Of a DNA stretch of 64,000 bases, positions 8,013 through 15,435 are shown piece by piece. The stretch lies in NCBI GenBank assembly GCA_965276835.1, contig OZ255631.1:3658001-3722000 (forward strand). Direction: 5' to 3'. The position numbers and the translations under genes are program-made. The DNA is from BOG-932 sp965276835. Lineage in GTDB: Bacteria; Pseudomonadota; Alphaproteobacteria; BOG-932; Roseiterribacteraceae. Position 1 is the stretch's first letter; every line of letters starts with the position of its first letter. A model generated the notes under the pieces. It was not told the DNA's origin. It saw nothing but the letters and a program-made list of their open reading frames with translations, and ran no database searches.

Positions 8013-8254
8013 CAGTAGCGGTCGCCGTCCCGCATCGACCGCACCAAGTCCTCGGCGCTCTGCGCCTGTGGCGGCATCGCCGCGGTAAGGGCCTGGAGCA
8101 TGGCCTTGTCGACGCGTGCACGTGGCTGTGCGGCGGAGGTGAGCCGGGCAACCGGCTTGCCACGACGCGTAATGTCGATCGAATCGCCCGCCTCGACACG
8201 ATCGACGAGCTCACTCAAATGCGCTTTGGCGTCCGCAAGGCTGATTGAATTCAT
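8012..8254 (-). CDS. Phd/YefM-family antitoxin
   Basis: An 80-residue antitoxin with the Phd/YefM N-terminal fold: MNSISLADAKAHLSELVDRV, then AGDSIDITRRGKPVARL. The C-terminal part (residues 45-80) is the expected toxin-neutralising arm. It precedes and overlaps the VapC gene by one base. Phd/YefM proteins usually bind palindromes in their own promoter. The upstream region (8255-8300) contains GACCAGTTAGATGGTC, whose GACCA/TGGTC ends are inverted around a 6-nt centre and could be such a site. Confidence 0.9.
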   Translation of the reverse strand: MNSISLADAKAHLSELVDRVEAGDSIDITRRGKPVARLTSAAQPRARVDKAMLQALTAAMPPQAQSAEDLVRSMRDGDRY

Positions 8255-8358
8255 GATCGCGCTCCTGACCAGTTAGATGGTCATATAGAGAGGAGCGCAA
8301 TATAATTCCAGCCCGATCATCCAGCGCGGCCCGCCAGACCCCGTCCTTGGCCGCCCCT

Positions 8359-10392
8359 TCAGTTCAACGGCGGGGGCGCGCCGATGGTGTAAAATCCAGG
8401 GTCTTTTCCTGTCTGCGGCCGGGAGACCTGGTTCAGGTCGTTGCACCAATTCTTCGGCAGAACGAAGCCCGCCTTGTTGGGGCATTTCAGCACCTTGGGA
8501 TCGAAAAAGCTCGGCGGTTTCACCTCATGGGCCGGCCAGATGGGCGTCTGCGGCAGCTTAACGCCCGGGTTGGCGGCTTTCAGGATGATGAGCTGATATT
8601 TGCGGTTCTTGCTGTCCTCAAAGGTCACCGGACAAGGGTGCTGCGCGTCGATCGTGGTGGTCGAGGGGCTCATCCCCAGCACGAAGGCGCGTCCCTTGAA
8701 TTCCTCGGGAAAGGGGACGTCGGCTGTCTGGCTGCACAGGCCGTATTTCGTCCAATACGCCCCGTCCTTGGCCGGTGCGCCCAGGCCGATGGAGAAGTCG
8801 TACCACGCGAACGCCTCGGGAATCGGCGGCGCGTGCGGCTTGCCGTTGACCAGCCCCTTGGGACCGCCGACGGCGAAGATCAGCCCGCCGGGAACATTGA
8901 TGCCGCTGTTGTTCAGATAGCTGGCATGGTCGTCGATCGAGAACGCATAGGCGCTGGCATCCAGGCCACCGTCGTCGAACGCCGCGTGGATCAGATGGGT
9001 ATACGGATTGAACCAGCGCGGCTTCTGGCCGAGCGTCTCGTAATTATACTGCATCTGGTTGTAATCGATGATCGCGTGGCTGCCCGGCGGCAGGCTGTCG
9101 GCCACCGGCAGTTCCGCGTTGGCGCAGGCGACGTTGAACGGCACCCAGCCATAGATGAAGAACAGATAGGCCGCGTCCTTCGGCTTCATCGGGTTGTTCT
9201 TCACCGGCTTCAGCCAGTCCGGAATCTTGTCGCAGGTCGCGGCGTATTGCTTGTAATTGGCCAGGAACACCGTATCGACCGCCTTGTAATAGGCCGATTG
9301 CGGGCAGCCGACCGGCGACGCCTTGGTGCAGTTGTTCCACTGGTCGATCATGCCCTGGACCAGCGGCGGCGGCGTCTTGGGCAGCATCTCGGGCGTCTTG
9401 CCGTCGGGAAAGACGCCGGGATTCATGTAATAGGCGAACGCAAGCTGCGCCGACGGCACGCGGACGCCGGCGTTGGGATATTCCTTGGTCCCGCCGACGG
9501 TGGGGTTGTTATAGACCGGCCAGGCGGTGCCGTTCTTGACGAAGCCGTTCAGTTGCTTCCGGAAATCGGCGACCGACAGGGTGGTGCCCATGTAACCGAC
9601 ATCGGCCGGCTTGCGCACCGGTTCGATCGCCAGCGGCAGATAGATCTGGTCGACGTTCGAGACGTTGTAGCCCTGGTTGAAACCGATGAACCCGCCGCCC
9701 TTCGTGCCGTTGTCCGTCACCTTGGCGACATCGGCGAAGGTGTATTCGTTCAGCTGGAACGGCAGATGCCCGCTGATCCCGGTCGCGGGTTTGACCTGGT
9801 ACAGGAACACGTTGTTGCAGACATTTCCGGCCATCTGATTGCAGGCCGGCTTGGGCGAGCCCCCGGCCAGGGTGACGGCGCTGCCATTTTGCGCCTTATA
9901 GATCTCATTGAAAGCGGTTTTGTCGTCGAACAGGATGACGCGGCCGCCGCGCCACCAGTCGATATAGCGGTCGGCCGCCGTGGTCTGTTTCGACCACCAG
10001 GGCACGTTGATCGAAACGAAGCCGCCCTTGGGAATGCCGGCGACGGGATTAATGAAGATGTAATAGTCGTGTTTGACGGCAAGGCATTGATCCGTCTTGC
10101 CCAGCGCGGCCTGCAGCCACACATCGCCGCCGCCCTTGGCCGCGACCGTGCAGCCGCCCAGCGCGTCGGTCAGTTGGATGCTGCCCTGGATGACAGCCCA
10201 GAGCGGACCGGGGGTGTTGTTGTAAACCCTGATTTCCTTGGTGCAGGCGGCGGGCAGGGGCGACCCGTCATCGACGCAAACGCCGGCGGCAGCGGCGGCG
10301 GCAGTGCCGGAAGCAGCGCCATAGCAGCAGGCCGCGACGAGCACGCCCAGCATGGGCCGTAGCATGCGTTGACCGATTAAAGTCGCCAACAT
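8359..10392 (-). CDS. Large secreted protein, possibly GH64/thaumatin-like
   Basis: A 677-residue exported protein. The ATG at 10392 is chosen because GGAAGGA lies seven bases upstream; an in-frame ATG at 10419 has no such site. A signal peptide (MLRPMLGVLVAACC and on to AAAAA) precedes a Cys-rich mature protein (about 16 cysteines, probably disulfides). The segment EIRVYNNTPGPLWAVIQGS, the RYIDWWRGGRVILFDD strand and QIYLPLAIEP recall the beta-sandwich of GH64 beta-1,3-glucanases and thaumatin-like proteins. The later YAFSIDDHASYLNNSG resembles their acidic segment. That resemblance is by eye and weak, so treat it as a secreted protein of unknown function. Confidence 0.7.
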   Translation of the reverse strand: MLATLIGQRMLRPMLGVLVAACCYGAASGTAAAAAAGVCVDDGSPLPAACTKEIRVYNNTPGPLWAVIQGSIQLTDALGGCTVAAKGGGDVWLQAALGKTDQCLAVKHDYYIFINPVAGIPKGGFVSINVPWWSKQTTAADRYIDWWRGGRVILFDDKTAFNEIYKAQNGSAVTLAGGSPKPACNQMAGNVCNNVFLYQVKPATGISGHLPFQLNEYTFADVAKVTDNGTKGGGFIGFNQGYNVSNVDQIYLPLAIEPVRKPADVGYMGTTLSVADFRKQLNGFVKNGTAWPVYNNPTVGGTKEYPNAGVRVPSAQLAFAYYMNPGVFPDGKTPEMLPKTPPPLVQGMIDQWNNCTKASPVGCPQSAYYKAVDTVFLANYKQYAATCDKIPDWLKPVKNNPMKPKDAAYLFFIYGWVPFNVACANAELPVADSLPPGSHAIIDYNQMQYNYETLGQKPRWFNPYTHLIHAAFDDGGLDASAYAFSIDDHASYLNNSGINVPGGLIFAVGGPKGLVNGKPHAPPIPEAFAWYDFSIGLGAPAKDGAYWTKYGLCSQTADVPFPEEFKGRAFVLGMSPSTTTIDAQHPCPVTFEDSKNRKYQLIILKAANPGVKLPQTPIWPAHEVKPPSFFDPKVLKCPNKAGFVLPKNWCNDLNQVSRPQTGKDPGFYTIGAPPPLN

Positions 10393-10600
10393 GTCAGGTT
10401 CCTTCCGCTCATTGGGCAATTGTCGTTCACCGTCACCGGCGAACAGACACCCTATTTCACCGGAAGAATACTGGCAATTGGAAATGGAATATTATTTCGC
10501 CTACGGCGCTGGCCGGTACAATTTTAGGAAAGAGAAATATTCGGGCTTACTAAAGTCGCTCATACAGTAATTGACTCTGTTCGAGCGTGAGTGGGGTTTC

Positions 10601-11041
10601 CTAGAGAATTTTCCGCAAAAACACCCGCGCATGGCCCGGCGGGAAATCATCGATCCGGCCGAAGCGCGCAAACCCCGCCCGCTCATAAAACGCCGCCGCG
10701 CCGGGGTCGAAAGTGTCGACGTACAGCCCGACGCACGCCCGCGCGCGCGCCCGGGTTTCGGCCTCGGCCAGCAGGCGGTGGCCCAGGCCCCGGCGGCGCC
10801 AGTCTGCCCGGACCCACAGGTGGCGGATATAGCACCAGCCCCAATGTGTGGCGCCGTTCAAGCCGCCGACCACCGCATCGCCGGCACTGGCGACGATCGA
10901 CAAAGGCTGTCCATTGGGCGGGCCGAAGCCGGCCGCGACCTCCGCGGCGAGCGACGCGGCGACGAATTCGGCTCCGCTATTTGCCGTGTCGTCGAAAACC
11001 GCGATACTCGGGCTGTCGTCCCTGTCCAACCCTTCGGTCAT
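10601..11041 (-). CDS. GNAT-family N-acetyltransferase
   Basis: A 146-residue acetyltransferase starting MTEGLDRDDSPS. The acetyl-CoA binding motif is LWVRADWRRRGLGHRLLAEAE (Q/R-x-x-G-x-G/A type). The C-terminal LYVDTFDPGAAAFYERAGF is the canonical beta-5/alpha-4 segment of small GNAT enzymes. An alternative start 15 codons upstream (11086) adds a charged, non-conserved lead. The start lies inside a CATG shared with the divergent deacetylase-like gene. The substrate is not evident. Confidence 0.88.
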   Translation of the reverse strand: MTEGLDRDDSPSIAVFDDTANSGAEFVAASLAAEVAAGFGPPNGQPLSIVASAGDAVVGGLNGATHWGWCYIRHLWVRADWRRRGLGHRLLAEAETRARARACVGLYVDTFDPGAAAFYERAGFARFGRIDDFPPGHARVFLRKIL

Positions 11042-11993
11042 GATCGCGCATACCTTTTTCGTTCGCCGGCCCGGATCATGGTTCATGGCCGCGCTGCTCG
11101 CAATTGCGGCGTTGACCGCGCATGCGGAGCCCCCGGCGCAGGTGGGCGATTACCGGCCGGTCTTCCAGGAATGCCGGCAGGCGGACGGCCCGCCGCGTCT
11201 CGCCATCCGGCGCATGACGGTCGACGGCACGGCCATGCTTCTGACCGTCGATCCCGCCATGCTGACGACGCATCTGGAGCGCGAACGGGATTGGTCCTGC
11301 ACCCACACCGACGACGCGCAACAGAAGGACACACGCTATATCCGCGCCGTCCGGGCGTCCTGCGCGGCGAAACCCGCGCCGGTGATCGTCAATGGCGGGC
11401 TGGTGCATGGGGCGACGGCCGCCGGATCCTTCGTCACCGGCGACCTGTGCCCCAGCCACCGGCCGCTGGACCGCGTGTTTCTCGCGAAACTGGAAACCGC
11501 CGGATCGGCCGAACCCGTCGCGCTGTCGATCTCCGGCACATGGCTGACCCGGCACGCGGCGGACTTCGCCTGGCTGCGCGGCCAGGAGCACGCGGGGGTG
11601 CTCAAGATCACCTGGGTCGACCATTCCTTCGACCACCCGTTCGTCCCCGGCCGCCCGCTGGCCGTCAATTTCCTGCTGATGCCGGGCGTCGATATCCAGA
11701 AGGAAATTCTGGATACGGAGCGGCTGCTGATCGCGGGCGGCGAAACACCCTCCGTCTTCTTCCGCTTTCCCGGCCTGATCTCCAGCCCGACGACGATGCA
11801 GGCGATGCAGACCGACCACCTGATCGTCCTGGGCGCGGACGCCTGGCTGGCGAAAACGGCGCGCGCCACGCCGGGCGGCATCGTTTTGGTCCACCTGAAC
11901 GGCAACGAGCCGGCGGGGCTGAAGATCTTCGCGGACCTGCTGGCGGCGGGAAAACTGCCGCAGCCGTTCAAGTCGATCGAGGATGCGCCTTAA
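11040..11993 (+). CDS. Exported polysaccharide deacetylase-like protein
   Basis: A 317-residue protein with a signal peptide (MIAHTFFVRRPGSW then a hydrophobic core ending LTAHA). NodB-fold motifs are visible in the second half: WVDHSFDHPF (an H-S-x-x-H motif 2), VFFRFPGL (motif 3-like R-F-P) and GGIVLVHLNG near the end. The canonical motif 1 T-F-D-D is not seen; it may correspond to LSISGTW. It may act on a cell-wall or extracellular sugar polymer, or be catalytically altered. A later in-frame ATG at 11085 is an alternative, but it would lose the charged n-region of the signal peptide. Confidence 0.65.
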   Translation: MIAHTFFVRRPGSWFMAALLAIAALTAHAEPPAQVGDYRPVFQECRQADGPPRLAIRRMTVDGTAMLLTVDPAMLTTHLERERDWSCTHTDDAQQKDTRYIRAVRASCAAKPAPVIVNGGLVHGATAAGSFVTGDLCPSHRPLDRVFLAKLETAGSAEPVALSISGTWLTRHAADFAWLRGQEHAGVLKITWVDHSFDHPFVPGRPLAVNFLLMPGVDIQKEILDTERLLIAGGETPSVFFRFPGLISSPTTMQAMQTDHLIVLGADAWLAKTARATPGGIVLVHLNGNEPAGLKIFADLLAAGKLPQPFKSIEDAP

Positions 11994-12298
11994 GGTATTT
12001 CTCAAAACAGAGCGATCTGCCCCGGCATCTCGCCGTGCGGCATGAGCATTCCCTGAATTTAACCGCCAAGACGCCAAGAACGCCAAGAATATGAAAAGAT
12101 TAAATTCTTTTTAGGATCAGAACCTTGGATTGACCTTGGCGTTCTTGGCGCCTTGGCGGTGAACTCTCTGTGCCACCCCGCCCGTGCTCCGCGCAAAAAA
12201 CTTTGCAAGGGTAATGTCGGCCCTGTCCGCATCCGTTCGTCGTGTCTGTAGAGCGCGGGAATTTCCCGCTCCCGACCGAACCTGAAGGAGTTTCGACC
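11994..12298. other. Intergenic region with a repeat, no gene
   Basis: This 305-nt stretch holds no convincing gene. Its centre is the CGCCAAG inverted repeat described separately (12062-12160). Downstream of that, 12284-12290 GAAGGAG is the ribosome binding site of the YCII gene. Confidence 0.6.
12062..12160. repeat. CGCCAAG palindromic repeat element
   Basis: The left arm (12062-12087) contains three spaced CGCCAAG units. The right arm (12135-12160) is its inverted complement with one mismatch over 26 positions. The 47-nt centre is AT-rich and has its own small inverted repeat (AAAAGA...TTCTTTT). The structure could fold into a long hairpin in RNA. Repeats built from CGCCAAG units recur in intergenic regions of several bacterial phyla; that is recalled, not searched. 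It could act as a terminator between the deacetylase-like gene and the YCII gene. Confidence 0.8.
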
Positions 12299-12709
12299 AT
12301 GCGTTTCATTGTGTTCATGATCCCCAACCTCAAAGACTACGAAGCCGGCGCCATGCCCTCGAACGAGGCCATCGCGGCGATGACTGAATATAACGAGGCG
12401 CTGGTAAAGGCCGGCGTGATGCTGGCCGGCGACGGGCTGGCGCCGCCATCCAAGGGCGCGCGCATCGAATTCCCCGGCGGCAAAGCGATGGTGATCGACG
12501 GCCCTTTTGCCGAAACCAAGGAAGTCATCGGCGGCTTTTGGCTGTGGCAGACCAAGACCCGCGAGGAGGCCATCGCCTGGGCGCTGCGCTGCCCGTCTAA
12601 CGAGGGCAGCGCGCTGGAGCTGCGTCAGCTCTTCGAAATCGAAGACTTCGCCCCCAGCCCGGAAGTCGACCGCGCCTTCGAACTGCTGACATCGGGCAAG
12701 GCGGGGTGA
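12299..12709 (+). CDS. YCII-related (DGPF domain) protein
   Basis: A 136-residue YCII-like protein. The start is fixed by GAAGGAG at 12284-12290 and by homology beginning MRFIVFMIPN. The core motif is MVIDGPFAETKEVIGGFW, matching the paralogue at 1094-1462 (VVDGPFAATRELVAGFW). A 25-residue C-terminal extension (EDFAPSPEVDRAFELL) is also present. It heads the colinear run YCII, ArsR, SRPBCC, GST and DUF899, although a REP-like element and a new promoter separate it from the ArsR gene. Confidence 0.9.
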   Translation: MRFIVFMIPNLKDYEAGAMPSNEAIAAMTEYNEALVKAGVMLAGDGLAPPSKGARIEFPGGKAMVIDGPFAETKEVIGGFWLWQTKTREEAIAWALRCPSNEGSALELRQLFEIEDFAPSPEVDRAFELLTSGKAG

Positions 12710-12749
12710 CATGTGCGGCCTGAATGGGGGCTGAAGATCCCTTGAGGTT

Positions 12750-12848
12750 CGTCATTGCGAGGAGCGTAGCGACGCGGCAATCCAGGGCCACCTGGATGGC
12801 ACTGGGCGAGAGGCTCTCTGGATTGCCGCGCTTGCGCTCGCAATGACG
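12750..12848. repeat. REP-like palindromic element (CGTCATTGCGAG type)
   Basis: The left arm 12750-12785 runs from CGTCATTGCGAGGAGCG to GGCAATCCAG. The right arm 12818-12848 runs from CTGGATTGCC to CTCGCAATGACG. The ends (CGTCATTGCGAG / CTCGCAATGACG and GGCAATCCAG / CTGGATTGCC) are inverted complements around a 32-nt centre. This is the widespread bacterial repetitive extragenic palindrome with the GTCATTGCGAG terminus. A shortened copy lies at 26866-26893. Confidence 0.85.
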
Positions 12849-12868
12849 CCGACACGAAGGACAAATGA

Positions 12869-12903
12869 ATTAGCCTTGACTAATGCATTAGCAATTACTA
12901 ATG
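12869..12903 (+). promoter_or_regulatory. Promoter with tandem symmetric operators of the second ArsR gene
   Basis: Half-sites are arranged TTAG-N6-CTAA (12869-12882), then TTAG-N6-CTAA again (12887-12900), with TGCA between them. The centre therefore reads as the perfect palindrome CTAATGCATTAG (12879-12890) and the whole 32 bp is symmetric in half-site layout. A -35 TTGACT (12875-12880) lies in the first operator and a -10 TAAATG (12898-12903) overlaps the second, 17 nt apart. The ATG at 12912 begins 8 nt after the -10, so the mRNA should be leaderless. Confidence 0.7.
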
Positions 12904-12911
12904 TATCCTTC

Positions 12912-13241
12912 ATGACACAGACCGAAGCCATCGACACCGTCCTTCGCACCCTGTCCGATCCCACGCGGCGCGCCGTGTTCGAGCGGGTGGTGAATTCCGA
13001 GGAGATCACCGTCAGCGCGCTGACGCGGGGCAGCGGGGTGACGCAGGGCGCCATCTCGCAGCATCTGAAATCGCTGAAGCTGGCCGGTCTGGTCACTGAG
13101 CGGCCGGAGGGCCGGAACGTCTATTACCGGGTGCAACCGCAGGGCCTCGCGCCCCTGGTCGATTGGATGGACCGCTACGCCGTGTTCTGGCGCGACCGGT
13201 TCGCCAATCTGAGAACATTGTTGAAGGAGATCGATCCATGA
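12912..13241 (+). CDS. ArsR-family transcriptional regulator
   Basis: A 109-residue ArsR-type winged-helix protein. I place the start at 12912 (MTQTEAIDTVLRTLSDPT) because the promoter elements lie immediately upstream; the longer open frame would start inside the repeat. The recognition helix is TQGAISQHLKSLKLAGLV and the wing ends RNVYYRVQ. It lacks metal-binding cysteines. Its stop overlaps the SRPBCC start by ATGA (13238-13241), so the two proteins are made together. Confidence 0.92.
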   Translation: MTQTEAIDTVLRTLSDPTRRAVFERVVNSEEITVSALTRGSGVTQGAISQHLKSLKLAGLVTERPEGRNVYYRVQPQGLAPLVDWMDRYAVFWRDRFANLRTLLKEIDP

Positions 13242-13735
13242 ACGCCACCGCGAAAAAGCCCCAGGCCCGGGAGATCGTCGTCGATGAGGTGCTGCCGCAC
13301 AAACCCGAGATCCTGTGGAAAACCTTGACCTCACCCGAACTGATGGGCCGCTGGCTGAAGATGCAGCCGACAGGTTTCGAGGCGGTGAAGGGCAATTGCT
13401 TCACATATCAAACCACCCCCGCCGGCGCCTGGGACGGCAAGATCCGGTGCGAGGTTCTGGAGGTTGTTCCGAACGAGCGCCTCACCTACTCGTGGACCAG
13501 TGGCGACGACAGCAATAACGGGCGCTATGGCGCGCGGCTGGACACCGTCGTCACATTCACCCTGACCAAGGTCGGCGTGGGAACCCGGCTGCGCCTGGTT
13601 CATTCCGGATTCGAACTGCCCAGGAACGACACCGCCTTCACCAGCATGAGCGGTGGCTGGACGGGCGTCGTCCAACGCATCGCCGAACTTTCAGCCGAAC
13701 ACAGCGCAACGGAAGGAGACGCACGCAATGGATAA
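13238..13735 (+). CDS. SRPBCC (AHSA1-like) domain protein
   Basis: A 165-residue SRPBCC protein. Segments typical of the group are LPHKPEILWKTLTSPELMGRW, WDGKIRCEVLEVVPNERLTYSW and the late SMSGGWTGVVQRIAEL helix. AAGGAG at 13224-13229 supports the ATG at 13238, which overlaps the ArsR stop. Its own stop lies 8 nt inside the downstream GST gene, continuing the chain of coupled genes. The ligand is unknown. Confidence 0.9.
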   Translation: MNATAKKPQAREIVVDEVLPHKPEILWKTLTSPELMGRWLKMQPTGFEAVKGNCFTYQTTPAGAWDGKIRCEVLEVVPNERLTYSWTSGDDSNNGRYGARLDTVVTFTLTKVGVGTRLRLVHSGFELPRNDTAFTSMSGGWTGVVQRIAELSAEHSATEGDARNG

Positions 13736-14387
13736 CATCACCATCACCGGATTCCGCTGGGTCCCACCATTCGCCCAGGGTCTGGTTCGCGACCTGCGCG
13801 TGCGTTGGGCGCTGGAGGAGGCCGGACTTCCTTACGAGGTCAGCCTGATCGATTTTGCGGATAAAAACGCAATCGCATACCGCAGGAAGCATCCCTTTGG
13901 ATTGGTCCCGGCCTTCGAGGCGGACGGCCTCGGTCTTTTCGAATCGGGCGCGATTGTGCACCGCATCGCCACGGACTCCGACATATTGATGCCGGTCGAC
14001 CGGCGGTGCGCCGCCGAGACACTGACATGGATGTTCGCCGCTTTGAACACGGTCGAGCCTCCGATTCAGAACCTGCTCGCGGTGGATTTTCAGCACAACG
14101 AGGAGCAGTGGGCAAAGCTGCGGCGGCCCGGCGCCGTGGACGCGGTGAAGGTCCGGCTGGCCGCGCTGTCCGGCTGGCTCGACGGGCGGGATTACCTGGT
14201 GGATCGCTTCACCGCGGCGGACATTCTGATGACGACGGTGTTGCGGTTTGTGCGGCACACCGATCTGCTGGCCGAGTTCGCGCCGACCGACGCCTACGTC
14301 AAACGTTGTGAGGCGCGGCCCGCCTTCCAAAGGGCTCTCCGCGACCAGATGGCGGACTATGCCCGCAACGAACAAGTCGCCGCCTGA
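13728..14387 (+). CDS. Glutathione S-transferase family protein
   Basis: A 219-residue GST. The N-terminal thioredoxin-like domain contains RVRWALEEAGLPYEV, the cis-proline segment HPFGLVPAFEADGL and the glutathione gamma-Glu site FESGAIV. The C-terminal helical domain has the DYLVDRFTAADILM motif with its N-cap aspartate. The start has GGAAGGAG at 13711-13718 and overlaps the SRPBCC gene by 8 nt. The set may handle electrophilic or xenobiotic compounds sensed through ArsR. The substrate is unknown. Confidence 0.92.
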   Translation: MDNITITGFRWVPPFAQGLVRDLRVRWALEEAGLPYEVSLIDFADKNAIAYRRKHPFGLVPAFEADGLGLFESGAIVHRIATDSDILMPVDRRCAAETLTWMFAALNTVEPPIQNLLAVDFQHNEEQWAKLRRPGAVDAVKVRLAALSGWLDGRDYLVDRFTAADILMTTVLRFVRHTDLLAEFAPTDAYVKRCEARPAFQRALRDQMADYARNEQVAA

Positions 14388-14411
14388 TCGCGCGCATAAG
14401 GAGGATCGAAG

Positions 14412-15161
14412 ATGACCGCAATGAAGATACCGCCGATCGTATCGACGCAGGCGTGGGCCGCGGCCCACGAGCAGCTTCTCGTCAAAGAGAAGGCGATGAC
14501 CCGCGCCCATGACGCGCTGGCCGCCGAGCGGCGGCGGATGCCGTGGATGGAAGTGGACAAGGCTTATGCGTTCGATGGGCCGGACGGCAAAAAGAGCTTG
14601 GCTGACCTGTTCGAGGGGCGGCGGCAGCTGATTGTCTACCGCGCCTTCTTCGAACCCGGCGTGCATGGCTGGCCGGAGCATGCCTGCATCGGCTGCTCGC
14701 TGGGCGCCGACCAGGTTTCCAACCTGGCCCATCTGAATGCGCGCGACACGGCCCTGGTTTTTGCCTCGCGCGCACCGCAGGCCGATATCGCACGGCTGAA
14801 GGCGAAAATGGGCTGGGACCATATCCCCTGGTACACCATGACCGACAGCTTCGACGCCGATTTCGGGGTAGACGAATGGCACGGCCACAACGCCTTCATC
14901 CGCGACGGCGACCGCATCTTCCGCACCTATTTCATCAACGGCCGCGGCGACGAGGCCATGGGCACGGTCTGGAGCTATCTCGACATGACGGCGCTGGGCC
15001 GTCAGGAAGAGTGGGAGGACTCGCCGGAGGGCTATCCCCAAAGCCGGCCGTATAAATGGTGGAACTGGAACGACAGCTATGTCCCCGGCGCCGCGCCCGA
15101 CCCGAAATGGGTCGCGGTGTCAGACGCCGGAGAGGCCGCCTTCCGGAAAGACGAGGACTGA
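14412..15161 (+). CDS. DUF899 (thioredoxin-like) family protein
   Basis: A 249-residue DUF899 protein. Hallmarks are HEQLLVKEKAMTRAHDALAAERRRMPW, then LADLFEGRRQLIVYRAFF, the CIGCSLGAD segment with a CxxC-like pair, and the C-terminal WNWNDSYVPGAAPDPKW. The fold is thioredoxin-like but the activity is unreported to my knowledge. AAGGAGG at 14399-14405 supports the start. It sits 24 nt after the GST, so it belongs to the same transcript. Confidence 0.92.
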   Translation: MTAMKIPPIVSTQAWAAAHEQLLVKEKAMTRAHDALAAERRRMPWMEVDKAYAFDGPDGKKSLADLFEGRRQLIVYRAFFEPGVHGWPEHACIGCSLGADQVSNLAHLNARDTALVFASRAPQADIARLKAKMGWDHIPWYTMTDSFDADFGVDEWHGHNAFIRDGDRIFRTYFINGRGDEAMGTVWSYLDMTALGRQEEWEDSPEGYPQSRPYKWWNWNDSYVPGAAPDPKWVAVSDAGEAAFRKDED

Positions 15162-15165
15162 TCCG

Positions 15166-15399
15166 ATGCAGTGCGGCACCCTCGGCGCTGCCGACTGCCT
15201 GTGCCTCGCGGCCACGCCCGCGTTTGGGATTATGGCATTGCTGACCGCTATTCATGGCAGCGGCCCGACCGATGCTCTGTGCTGGGCAGGGGGCGGCCGA
15301 TCACTCCTCGGCGGGATGGTCCCGATGTATCTGCTGATGAGCGCCGTCCATTCGGCGCCCTGGCTGCGGCTGATCGCCGGCCGCCGCTCGCACCCATAG
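15166..15399 (+). CDS. Small membrane protein in the DUF899 operon
   Basis: A 77-residue protein starting at an ATG 4 nt after the DUF899 stop. Two hydrophobic segments are visible (about residues 10-27 and 44-62). The GGMVPMYLLMSAVHSAPWLRLI stretch in the second half is the most distinctive part. Similar short proteins accompany DUF899 genes in rhizobia, as far as I recall. The function is unknown. The open frame extends upstream into the DUF899 gene, but that part is shadow. Confidence 0.6.
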   Translation: MQCGTLGAADCLCLAATPAFGIMALLTAIHGSGPTDALCWAGGGRSLLGGMVPMYLLMSAVHSAPWLRLIAGRRSHP

Positions 15400-15435
15400 A
15401 AGCCTTCACCCATCGAACGGGGGAGGCTTCTATGC

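Noticed and set aside
8347..10362. 671-codon open frame on the plus strand opposite the secreted protein
   Set aside because: Composition is the typical Arg/Val/Gly-rich antisense pattern. The minus strand has a signal peptide, many cysteines and a ribosome binding site.
10501..10686. Open frame of 61 codons between the large secreted protein and the GNAT gene
   Set aside because: Arg/Ser-rich shadow-like sequence overlapping the GNAT 3' end, without a start signal.
12062..12160. CRISPR-like repeat because of the repeated CGCCAAG units
   Set aside because: Units are only 7-9 nt, with no spacers of constant length and no cas genes. It is an inverted repeat.
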